Source: Kluyvera intermedia
GTDB taxonomy: Bacteria; Pseudomonadota; Gammaproteobacteria; Enterobacterales; Enterobacteriaceae
NCBI RefSeq assembly: GCF_021440345.1
Contig: NZ_JAKCNS010000058.1
Coordinates: 21,452-61,858 of the forward strand
Reading direction: 5' to 3'
Length of the DNA: 40,407 nt
Part shown: positions 19,215-26,182 of the stretch, in pieces
Layout: each line of letters starts with the position of its first letter
Position numbering within the stretch: position 1 is the stretch's first letter
Position numbers and translations under genes: made by a program
Notes under the pieces: model-generated
The model's input: the letters and a program-made list of their open reading frames with translations, nothing else
Database searches by the model: none
Told to the model about the DNA's origin: nothing

Positions 19215-20528
19215 ATGAGTAATGTCGTTTCTGAAACCGTAGTCACGCCCGCCGAGACCCGCCACGATGCGCAACAGATGCGCAAGCTGGTGATGGCTTC
19301 GGTGCTGGGCAATGCGCTGGAGTGGTATGACTTTTTCCTCTACGGCACCGCGGCGGCGCTGGTGTTTGGCCCACTGTTCTTCCCGGTAGGCGGCGACCCG
19401 CTGCAGGGCACGCTGCTGGCGTTTTCCGGCTTTGCGGTCGGTTTCCTGGCGCGGCCGCTCGGCGGCATTGTTTTCGGCCATCTTGGCGATCGCTATAGCC
19501 GCAAAATGACGCTGATCATGACCTTGACGCTGATGGGGGCGACCACCTTTGTCATTGGTCTGCTGCCAACCTACGCGCAGATTGGTCTGTGGGCGCCGCT
19601 GGCGCTGATTATTCTGCGCTTTCTCCAGGGCGTGGCCTCCGGTGGCGAGTGGGGCGGCGGGGTGCTCATGCTCAGCGAAAATGCCCCTGAGCAAAAGCGC
19701 GGGTTCTACACCGCGTGGAGCCAGATGGGCGTCTCCGGTGGTTTTGTGCTGTCGGCGTTTGCCTTCTATCTGGTGCAGCAGCTGCCGGAAAGCGACTTTA
19801 TGAGTTGGGGCTGGCGCGTACCGTTCGTGTTGAGCATCGTCATCTTCCTGGTGGGCGTCTATATCCGCAAAAACATTCGCGAGAGCAAAGCCTTTACCCA
19901 GGCCAAACCTGAAGACAAGCACGAGAAGATCCCGCTGCTGATCCTGGTTCGTGACCATCGGAAAGCGCTGCTGCAGGCCATTGCGCTGCGCCTGCCGGAA
20001 AACGGTGCGTCCTATATTTTCTTCACCTTCTCGGTGGTGTACGCCAAACATATCGGCATTGGCACCGGGGAGATAATCAGTGCCGTCACCCTCGCCATGC
20101 TGGTCGAGTTTTTCTCGATTCTGTTCTGGGGGGCGCTGTCCGATCGCATTGGCTTAAAACCGGTGTACTACATCGGCGTGATTGGCCTGCTGGTGATGGC
20201 GTTCCCATTCTTCTGGCTGCTGTCTACCGGCAGCTACGGCTACATTTTGCTGGCGATGTTCCTCGGCCTGCCGGTCTGTCACGGCGCGATGATTGGCACC
20301 CAGCCGTGCATCATGAGCGATCTGTTCCCGGTGCGCGTGCGCTATTCCGGCCTTGCGCTGGGGCATGAAGTTGGCTCGATTTTCTCCGGTGGACTTGGGC
20401 CAATGCTGGCAGTAGCGCTGCTGATGGCCTTCGACGCTTCGTGGCCGGTTTCGCTGCTGCTTATCGCCTACGCGCTGCTGGCGTGGATCGCACTACGCAG
20501 CCTGCCATCGGGCAAAACAACACCCTGA
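19215..20528 (+). CDS. MFS transporter, metabolite:H+ symporter (MHS) type
   Basis: Inner-membrane proton symporter of 437 residues with 12 expected membrane segments. The N-terminal LGNALEWYDFFLYGTAAAL and the loop GHLGDRYSRKMTL are diagnostic for the MHS group (ShiA, ProP, KgtP relatives). It is embedded between iacG and catB, 21 bases from one and 27 from the other, so it is co-expressed with IAA breakdown. The likely substrate is IAA or an aromatic intermediate. This is the second transporter tied to the locus, after the divergent ACS permease at 9458-10861. Confidence 0.88.
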   Translation: MSNVVSETVVTPAETRHDAQQMRKLVMASVLGNALEWYDFFLYGTAAALVFGPLFFPVGGDPLQGTLLAFSGFAVGFLARPLGGIVFGHLGDRYSRKMTLIMTLTLMGATTFVIGLLPTYAQIGLWAPLALIILRFLQGVASGGEWGGGVLMLSENAPEQKRGFYTAWSQMGVSGGFVLSAFAFYLVQQLPESDFMSWGWRVPFVLSIVIFLVGVYIRKNIRESKAFTQAKPEDKHEKIPLLILVRDHRKALLQAIALRLPENGASYIFFTFSVVYAKHIGIGTGEIISAVTLAMLVEFFSILFWGALSDRIGLKPVYYIGVIGLLVMAFPFFWLLSTGSYGYILLAMFLGLPVCHGAMIGTQPCIMSDLFPVRVRYSGLALGHEVGSIFSGGLGPMLAVALLMAFDASWPVSLLLIAYALLAWIALRSLPSGKTTP

Positions 20529-20555
20529 TCCCTTTTTTCTTTGCAGGAGCAACCG

Positions 20556-21668
20556 ATGTTAACGATTGAATCACTGGCCTGCTGGCTGGTGGATATTCCC
20601 ACCGTTCGCCCGCACAAGCTGTCGATGGCGACGATGGGCTGCCAGACCCTGATGATTGTGCGCATGCAGTGTGCCGACGGCGTGGTCGGCTGGGGCGAGG
20701 GGACCACCATTGGCGGCCTGAGCTACGGCGCGGAAAGTCCGGAAGCGATGAAGCTGGCGATTGAAACCTATCTGTCGCCGCTGCTGTGCGGGCAGACCTT
20801 CAGCGGCGTGGCGGCGCTTGCCGAAACGATGAATGCCAGCGTGAAGGGCAACACCTTTGCTAAATCGGCGCTGGAAACCGCCTTCCTCGACGCGCAAGGC
20901 AAAGCGCTGGGCGTGCCGGTCAGCGCGCTGCTGGGCGGTGCGCTTAGCGATCGCCTGCCGGTGCTGTGGACGCTCGCGAGCGGTGACACCGCGAAAGATA
21001 TCGACGAAGGAAAACGGCTACTGGCGGAAGGGCGGCACGACACTTTCAAACTGAAAATTGGTGCCCGCGATTTGGCGACCGATGTCCGCCACGCGCTGGC
21101 AATCAAAGCCGCGCTGGGAGATGAGGTCAGCATTCGCGTTGACGTCAACCAGGCGTGGGATTTCACCACCGCCGTGAAAGGTATGAGCCAGCTGCAGGCT
21201 GGCGGTATTGCTCTGGTTGAGCAGCCGATCCCGCTGTGGGACCGGCAGGGACTTATCGCGCTGAGCCAGCGTTTCACGCTGCCGATTCTGGCCGATGAAG
21301 CAGTGGCGACCAGCCACGATGGCTACGCGCTGGCCAACGGCGGCTTTACCGGCGCCTATGCGCTGAAGATTGCCAAAGCCGGTGGCCCGGCGCAGGCGCT
21401 GAAGCTGGCGCACGTGGCGCAGGCCGCGGGTGTTGCGCTGTACGGCGGCACCATGCTGGAAGGCTCGCTGGGAACGGTGGCCTCGCTGCACGCCTGGTCG
21501 ACCCTGAAAATGCAGTGGGGCACCGAGATGTTCGGGCCGCTGCTGCTCAAAGACGACATCGTGGTGACGCCGCTCGCCTTCGGCCAGGGGCAGGTCACGC
21601 TGCCGCAGGGGCCGGGGCTGGGCGTGGAAATCGATGACGATAAATTGCGTTTCTACGCCCGAAAATAG
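20556..21668 (+). CDS. catB: Muconate cycloisomerase
   Basis: Enolase-superfamily enzyme of 370 residues that converts cis,cis-muconate to (+)-muconolactone. Catalytic and Mn-binding residues are all present: K165 and K167 (KLK), D196 (RVDVNQ), E222 (VEQP), D247 (ADEA) and K271 (ALKIAKAGG). These are offset by two from the Pseudomonas putida numbering. The ATG at 20556 is preceded by CAGGAG. It sits upstream of catC and catA, giving the order catBCA directly behind the auxin genes, with no catR regulator between them. Confidence 0.94.
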   Translation: MLTIESLACWLVDIPTVRPHKLSMATMGCQTLMIVRMQCADGVVGWGEGTTIGGLSYGAESPEAMKLAIETYLSPLLCGQTFSGVAALAETMNASVKGNTFAKSALETAFLDAQGKALGVPVSALLGGALSDRLPVLWTLASGDTAKDIDEGKRLLAEGRHDTFKLKIGARDLATDVRHALAIKAALGDEVSIRVDVNQAWDFTTAVKGMSQLQAGGIALVEQPIPLWDRQGLIALSQRFTLPILADEAVATSHDGYALANGGFTGAYALKIAKAGGPAQALKLAHVAQAAGVALYGGTMLEGSLGTVASLHAWSTLKMQWGTEMFGPLLLKDDIVVTPLAFGQGQVTLPQGPGLGVEIDDDKLRFYARK

Positions 21669-21679
21669 AGGACATCCGC

Positions 21680-21958
21680 ATGCTGTTTAAAGTTGAAATG
21701 ACCGTCAATATTCCGGCGTCTATGCCCAAAGACCAGGCCGATGCTATCAAAGCCGAGGAGAAAGCCTACTCGCAGCGCCTGCAGCGCGAAGGCAAGTGGC
21801 TGCATATCTGGCGCGTCGCCGGGCTTTACGCCAACGTCAGCATCTTTGACGTCGCCGACAACCAGGAGCTGCACGATATTTTGACCGGGCTACCGCTGTA
21901 TCCCTTTATGGCGATTTCGGTGCAGCCGCTGTGCCGACATCCCTCCGCCGTGAACTAA
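21680..21958 (+). CDS. catC: Muconolactone delta-isomerase
   Basis: A 92-residue enzyme, decameric in relatives, that isomerises muconolactone to 3-oxoadipate enol-lactone. The family start MLFKVEMTVNIP, the KAEEKAYSQ helix and the LPLYPFM segment are all visible. It lies 11 bases after catB behind GAGGA. This is the last step encoded in the window; enol-lactone hydrolase (catD/pcaD) must be elsewhere. Confidence 0.94.
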   Translation: MLFKVEMTVNIPASMPKDQADAIKAEEKAYSQRLQREGKWLHIWRVAGLYANVSIFDVADNQELHDILTGLPLYPFMAISVQPLCRHPSAVN

Positions 21959-21997
21959 CAACAACAAACCTTACCCTACAAAAAAGAGGAATATGCA

Positions 21998-22924
21998 ATG
22001 TCAGTGAATCCTGCAAAACAGACCGAACTGGAATCGTTGCTGGCGATCAGCAGCGGCTTAAACTCCGAACAGGGCAACGAACGCTTCAAGGCCATTATGC
22101 ATCAGGTACTGAGCGACCTGTGCCAGACCATCAAGAAGTTCGATATCAGCGATGAAGAGTTCTGGCTGGCGGTGAACTATTTAAACGAGCTGGGCGAACG
22201 CAAAGAGGCCGCGCTGCTGGCGGCGGGCCTGGGGCTTGAGCACTATCTGGATATGCGTGCCGATGAAAAAGAAGCCGCAACCGGTCAGGATGTCGGCACG
22301 CCGCGTACCATCGAAGGGCCGCTGTATGTGGCAGGCGCGCCGCTCAGCCAGCAGTACGCGCGAATGGATGACGGCAGCGAGCCGGGCGAGCCAATGTGGC
22401 TGCACGGCCAGGTGCGCGATTTAGAAGGCAACCCGGTAGCCGGGGCGATTGTCGATATCTGGCACGCCAACACCCTGGGCGGCTACTCGTTCTTCGATCA
22501 ATCCCAGAGCGAATATCACCTGCGCCGCCGCGTGGAGACCGGTGCCGATGGCCGTTATGCGGTGCGCAGCATCGTGCCATGCGGCTACGGTTGCCCGCCG
22601 GATGGCCCAACCCAGAAGCTGCTGACCCAGTTAGGCCGTCACGGAAATCGTCCGGCGCACGTGCATTTCTTCGTCTCTGCACCGGGTTATAAGCACCTGA
22701 CCACGCAGATTAACCTCAACGGCGATGCCTATCTGTGGGACGATTTTGCGTTTGCCACCCGCGAAGAGCTGATTGCCGATCCGGTGAAAATCACCGATGA
22801 GCAGTTATCGCAGGCGCGTAAAATTAACCAGCCGCATACTGAAGTCAGCTTCGATTTCACGCTGGTGGACTCCGCTCAAACGACTGAAGAGAGCCGGATT
22901 AAGCGCGCGCGCGTGATGGAGTAA
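21998..22924 (+). CDS. catA: Catechol 1,2-dioxygenase
   Basis: Non-haem Fe(III) intradiol dioxygenase of 308 residues that cleaves catechol to cis,cis-muconate. The iron ligands are Y163 (GGYS), Y197 (CGYGC), H221 and H223 (AHVHF), in the spacing of the Pseudomonas enzyme. The helical N-terminal dimerisation domain spans ~1-100. AGAGGA precedes the ATG, and a hairpin follows the stop, marking the end of the ~11-kb operon. It consumes the catechol made by the iac enzymes, linking auxin breakdown to the 3-oxoadipate pathway. Confidence 0.96.
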   Translation: MSVNPAKQTELESLLAISSGLNSEQGNERFKAIMHQVLSDLCQTIKKFDISDEEFWLAVNYLNELGERKEAALLAAGLGLEHYLDMRADEKEAATGQDVGTPRTIEGPLYVAGAPLSQQYARMDDGSEPGEPMWLHGQVRDLEGNPVAGAIVDIWHANTLGGYSFFDQSQSEYHLRRRVETGADGRYAVRSIVPCGYGCPPDGPTQKLLTQLGRHGNRPAHVHFFVSAPGYKHLTTQINLNGDAYLWDDFAFATREELIADPVKITDEQLSQARKINQPHTEVSFDFTLVDSAQTTEESRIKRARVME

Positions 22925-22931
22925 AAGACGG

Positions 22932-22960
22932 CCCAGGGTGAGGTAATACCTCGCCCTGGG
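22932..22960 (+). terminator. Terminator of the iac-cat operon
   Basis: CCCAGGGTGAGG, five-base loop, CCTCGCCCTGGG: a 12-bp stem with one G-T pair, seven bases after the catA stop. The T-run is poor (ATTGTCCTT), but position and stem stability support it. Confidence 0.7.
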
Positions 22961-23354
22961 ATTGTCCTTATGACAGTGTTCATATCTTGCCATTGCCGGA
23001 TAATAGCGTTACAGGCGGGGATCTTTAGGCGGTGAAATATCAGGAATGTGACATTTCCCGGTGGTTTTTTAGCCAATTTAATCACCTCTTACGGTCCCAC
23101 CAATATCAGCATTCAGGCCAATTATTCGCCATTGTCTTATGGATGAGTTCATCCTTAACCGCGAATAGTGATTGGTAATCATAAGCAATGTCGATGAATA
23201 CGAAGAATGACGGATACCCGGGAAGGGCGCAGAGCGGTATAGTCAATTCAGCACTCGTTTGTTTTAGCGATAAATATGTAAATAGCGTTGATGTAAAAGG
23301 ATCATTGGCGGTGTTGCCGATATTAACAATACTCACAGGATGTGGGGTCAGAAT
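22961..23354. other. Intergenic region catA to fimbrial locus, no gene seen
   Basis: 394 bases with no convincing coding frame. AT content rises sharply after the catA hairpin, marking the border between the GC-rich catabolic operon and the fimbrial locus. It probably contains the promoter of the small secreted protein at 23355. No integrase, tRNA or direct repeats marking an insertion were seen here. Confidence 0.5.
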
Positions 23355-23663
23355 ATGAAAACAGTACGTACCATTTTTCTCGCCGTAATGGGTCTGGCGT
23401 TTGCCACGGTGGCGCAGGCGCAAAACGGAGCTAGCTCCGGGAAAATTCGCTTTATCGGCCAGGTCGTGGAAGGGGGCTGCGGGGTTGCGCTCCAGCGCTC
23501 GCAGGCACAGATTTCCTGCTACTACAATGGCGTCAACCACATTCAGCATGTTGCCATTAAATCAATCGGCAACATCTCTGCGATGCCGGGCATCGCTACC
23601 GTCACTCAGCGTTCATTGAACGGTCATCCTGAGCTCCAGGAATTGACGATCACCTATCTGTGA
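23355..23663 (+). CDS. Short secreted fimbria-associated protein, YehE (DUF2574)-like
   Basis: A 102-residue precursor with a clear signal peptide ending near AQA (22), leaving about 80 residues. The mature part starts like a pilin (IRFIGQVVEGGC), has two cysteines 15 residues apart and ends in the hydrophobic strand ELTITYL. It is only about half the length of a pilin domain. The pattern of short length, Cys pair and pilin-like first strand resembles E. coli YehE, which also lies beside a chaperone-usher cluster. The function of that family is not known to me. ATG 23355 is chosen because the signal peptide starts there; an upstream in-frame start adds only five residues. It is separated from the pilin operon by 592 bases. 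Confidence 0.6.
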   Translation: MKTVRTIFLAVMGLAFATVAQAQNGASSGKIRFIGQVVEGGCGVALQRSQAQISCYYNGVNHIQHVAIKSIGNISAMPGIATVTQRSLNGHPELQELTITYL

Positions 23664-24255
23664 GTTTTTTGCCTTCCTCATCCCCAGGGGAAGGCTGACT
23701 TTGGCGCACATTTTAGGTCTTTTCCTTTTCACCAAATAAGAACATTTACTTAATAAATCAGTAACGGCTAAAGGGATAAATATCGGGCCCAAAAGAAATA
23801 TTCTGAAATACACACCACTCTTAATAATTTAAAATTTATGCGTTTTTCGGTCTCGATAAAATATATCTAAAGAGAATGATATAGGCATTTTACGCACTGA
23901 TCAAATAACACCTTGGTGGTATTAAACCATAAAAATTAACATTTCCATTAACGAGATAATCCTTAAAAAACAATCACCTGTTATTTTTTGTTCTAAGGGT
24001 TACTTGTCAATTTAAAAGCGCACTGTCCAGTATCGGATAAAAACGGCGTTGTAAAAGATTAATCATATTGTAGATAATTAGCGGCGTCGGGTCAGGATGA
24101 TCCGATGACAAAATATTATTTATAGCGAGTACTGTGGGCAACGCGGTTTAAATTCTAATGACTTCACATACTATTTATTTAATTAAATGGGAACGTTCCC
24201 TTTTTGTCTTGAAAATCAGGGAAATATTCGGTTTGACTATTCAAGGGCAATGAGC
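23664..24255. other. AT-rich leader region of the fimbrial operon
   Basis: 592 bases without a supportable gene. It holds a hairpin GCCTTCC ... GGAAGGC at 23671-23695, just after the small protein and without a following T-run. Long AT-rich tracts follow from 23700 to 24190, a probable target for H-NS. The perfect palindrome at 24189-24200 lies just upstream of the pilin gene. Long regulatory leaders are usual for phase- or H-NS-controlled fimbriae. I looked for a flanking inverted repeat pair like that of the fim switch and found none convincing. Confidence 0.5.
24189..24200. promoter_or_regulatory. Perfect 12-bp palindrome upstream of the major pilin gene
   Basis: GGGAACGTTCCC, fully symmetric with a central CG, 55 bases before the pilin ATG and followed by TTTTTG. 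It could be a repressor operator (LacI-type operators have a central CG) or part of a short leader hairpin. The regulator is unknown. Confidence 0.4.
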
Positions 24256-24825
24256 ATGAAAAATTTTACGATTAAAGGACTGACGCTGGCATTAATGATG
24301 GTTGGCGGCTCTGCAATGGCTGCTGGCATCAGTGGTGGAACCGGGCCCGTCACGGTAACCGGTGGCTCCGTTCATTTTACCGGCGCTGTGGTTAACGCAG
24401 CCTGTGCCGTAGCGGAAGACTCCATCAACCAAACGGTCAATATGGGGCAGGTTCGTCTGGCGGCATTTGGCGATACCCCGACTGAGGGCAACGTGGCTAA
24501 CCAGAAAACCCCGTTCAGCATCAAGCTGACCGACTGCGATACCAACGTTTCGACTCAGGCATCCGTGACCTTTAACGGCCCGGCCGCTGCCGGTAACGCG
24601 AGCGTACTGGATAACACGGCGGGTGCCGGTGGTGCGCAGGGTGTCGGCGTGCAGCTCTATGATACTGACGGTACTGCGTTGGATCTGGGGAAAGAGTCGA
24701 AAGCAGCCACCCTTATCGATGGCAACAACACCATGGCGTTTACTGCGGACTATATCGCGACATCCGGCACGCTGAGTGCTGGTGACGTAGACGCGACGGC
24801 GACTTTTAACGTCACCTACCAGTAA
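24256..24825 (+). CDS. Major fimbrial subunit (FimA-type pilin)
   Basis: A 189-residue precursor: signal peptide to about AMA (22), a Gly/Thr-rich donor strand (GGTGPVTVTGGSVHF), then an Ig-like pilin domain with the disulphide cysteines C50 and C94 and the terminal FNVTYQ strand. It is exported by Sec, held by a PapD-like chaperone and polymerised through the usher. The ATG at 24256 is eight bases after AGGG; an ATG six bases earlier is too close to it. First position after a long leader suggests the main shaft subunit. Confidence 0.85.
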   Translation: MKNFTIKGLTLALMMVGGSAMAAGISGGTGPVTVTGGSVHFTGAVVNAACAVAEDSINQTVNMGQVRLAAFGDTPTEGNVANQKTPFSIKLTDCDTNVSTQASVTFNGPAAAGNASVLDNTAGAGGAQGVGVQLYDTDGTALDLGKESKAATLIDGNNTMAFTADYIATSGTLSAGDVDATATFNVTYQ

Positions 24826-24841
24826 CCCTTCAGGAAATAAG

Positions 24842-25409
24842 ATGCCACGGATGGCGCTTTCGCTAACGGGAGTTGGGATGAATATTTCTCTGTCGGGTCA
24901 GGCGGTTGTGCTGTTTGCTTTTTTGCCTCTACTGGCGTGGGCTGGGAATCATCATGTTGTCACCGTACCCGGCGGCGATGTGCATTTCTCGGGTGCGGTT
25001 GTTGAAGCCGCCTGCGTGGTCGATACCGACAGCGAGGCGCAAACCTCGCTCCAGCACGTTTACCAGCGTCGGTTCCTGGGGCGATCCGCAGCCTTTCACT
25101 ATCGTGCTGAAAGACTGTGATATCAACGTTAGCCAGCGGGTCGGTGTGGCTTTTAACGGCGTCACCGATGTGAAAGATCCGTCGGTATTAGCCGTCACCG
25201 GCGGAGCGGGCAGCGCCAAAAATATTGGGGTGGGCATTTTTGATAGCGTCGGCAATTTGCTGATTCCGAATACGTCACCGCAGCATTTTACCTCGTTAAA
25301 TAACGACACCACGGTCTTGAGCTTTATCGCTAAATATCGGGCGACGGCGGCAAATATTTCGCCGGGTGAAGCGGATGCTCAGACCTGGTTCACGCTGACT
25401 TACCTATAA
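24842..25409 (+). pseudogene. Second fimbrial pilin, frameshifted
   Basis: Two overlapping frames together make one pilin. The first (24842-25120) encodes a signal peptide and the start of the domain (GDVHFSGAVVEAACVVDTDSEAQT). The second carries the rest (TSVGSWGDPQPFTIVLKDCD through to the terminal WFTLTYL strand, stop at 25407). The switch point lies in about 25040-25075: one extra base or two missing bases would join them. As read, the product stops early without the C-terminal half and cannot fold as a pilin. ATG 24878, behind GGGAG, is an alternative start with a more usual signal peptide. It may be a real inactivation or a sequence error. No slippery heptamer is seen. Confidence 0.75.
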
Positions 25410-25449
25410 TTTTTCGCCGCAGCAGGCGTTTTCTATTTAAAGGCTCATT

Positions 25450-26157
25450 ATGTCCATTATTACTCGTACCTGTTCTGCGCTGTCGATAATCAGCCTGTCG
25501 CTAGCCTCAATGATGACTCATGCTGCGGATTACGGTGGCATTGCCTTAGGTGCCACGCGGATTGTTTATCCTCAGGGCAGTGAACAGATTTCGCTGTCGG
25601 TCAATAATACCGACAGTAAAGGGGTCTTTTTAGTTCAGTCGTGGGTCGAGAATTCGGACAGTAAAAAAAGCAGCAATTTTGTCGTCACCCCACCGCTGTT
25701 TGTGATTAAACCGGAAAAAGAAAATACGCTGCGGGTGATGTATATCGGGCCGCGCGAATCATTGCCAAAAGACCGGGAAAGTCTGTATTGGATGAATGTC
25801 AAAGCGATTCCGGCCGCGAATAAAGATGCCGCGACTAAGAACACCTTACAAATTGCGGTACTCAACCGCATTAAACTTTTTATTCGCCCGCAAGGTCTGG
25901 CGATGAGCGTGGCTGAGGCGCCGGAGAAGTTACGCTTTCACAAGGACGGGAAGCAGCTGATGATAAAAAACCCGTCACCATATTACATCACGCTGGTCCA
26001 TTTCAACGACGGGACCACTGAATTGCCGGCGACGATGGTGCCGCCGCTGGGCCAAAGTACGATTGTGGTGCCGGAGAGTGCTCGGGGGCAAATTACCTTC
26101 CAGACGGTGAATGATTATGGCGCGAATACGCCGAAGCAAAATGCAGTAATCGAATAA
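25450..26157 (+). CDS. Periplasmic fimbrial chaperone (PapD/FimC-like), first copy
   Basis: A 235-residue precursor with a signal peptide to about THA (25). Two Ig-like domains follow: the subunit-anchoring Arg lies in GATRIVYPQG, and the family signature PKDRESLYWMNVKAIP and the IKLFIRP strand with its basic residue are both present. It completes the fold of pilins by donor-strand complementation and delivers them to the usher. It lies between the pilins and the usher and probably serves the shaft subunits. Confidence 0.92.
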   Translation: MSIITRTCSALSIISLSLASMMTHAADYGGIALGATRIVYPQGSEQISLSVNNTDSKGVFLVQSWVENSDSKKSSNFVVTPPLFVIKPEKENTLRVMYIGPRESLPKDRESLYWMNVKAIPAANKDAATKNTLQIAVLNRIKLFIRPQGLAMSVAEAPEKLRFHKDGKQLMIKNPSPYYITLVHFNDGTTELPATMVPPLGQSTIVVPESARGQITFQTVNDYGANTPKQNAVIE

Positions 26158-26182
26158 CCCGCGGAATTGGGTCGGCAAAATA

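Noticed and set aside
23106-23549. 147-codon minus-strand frame in the region before the YehE-like gene
   Set aside because: It overlaps the signal-peptide gene, has no ribosome-binding site and no family resemblance.
23664-24255. fim-switch-like invertible promoter element
   Set aside because: I compared GGGCCC-containing and other repeats in the region and found no matching inverted pair flanking a ~300-bp segment, and no FimB/FimE-type recombinase is in the window.
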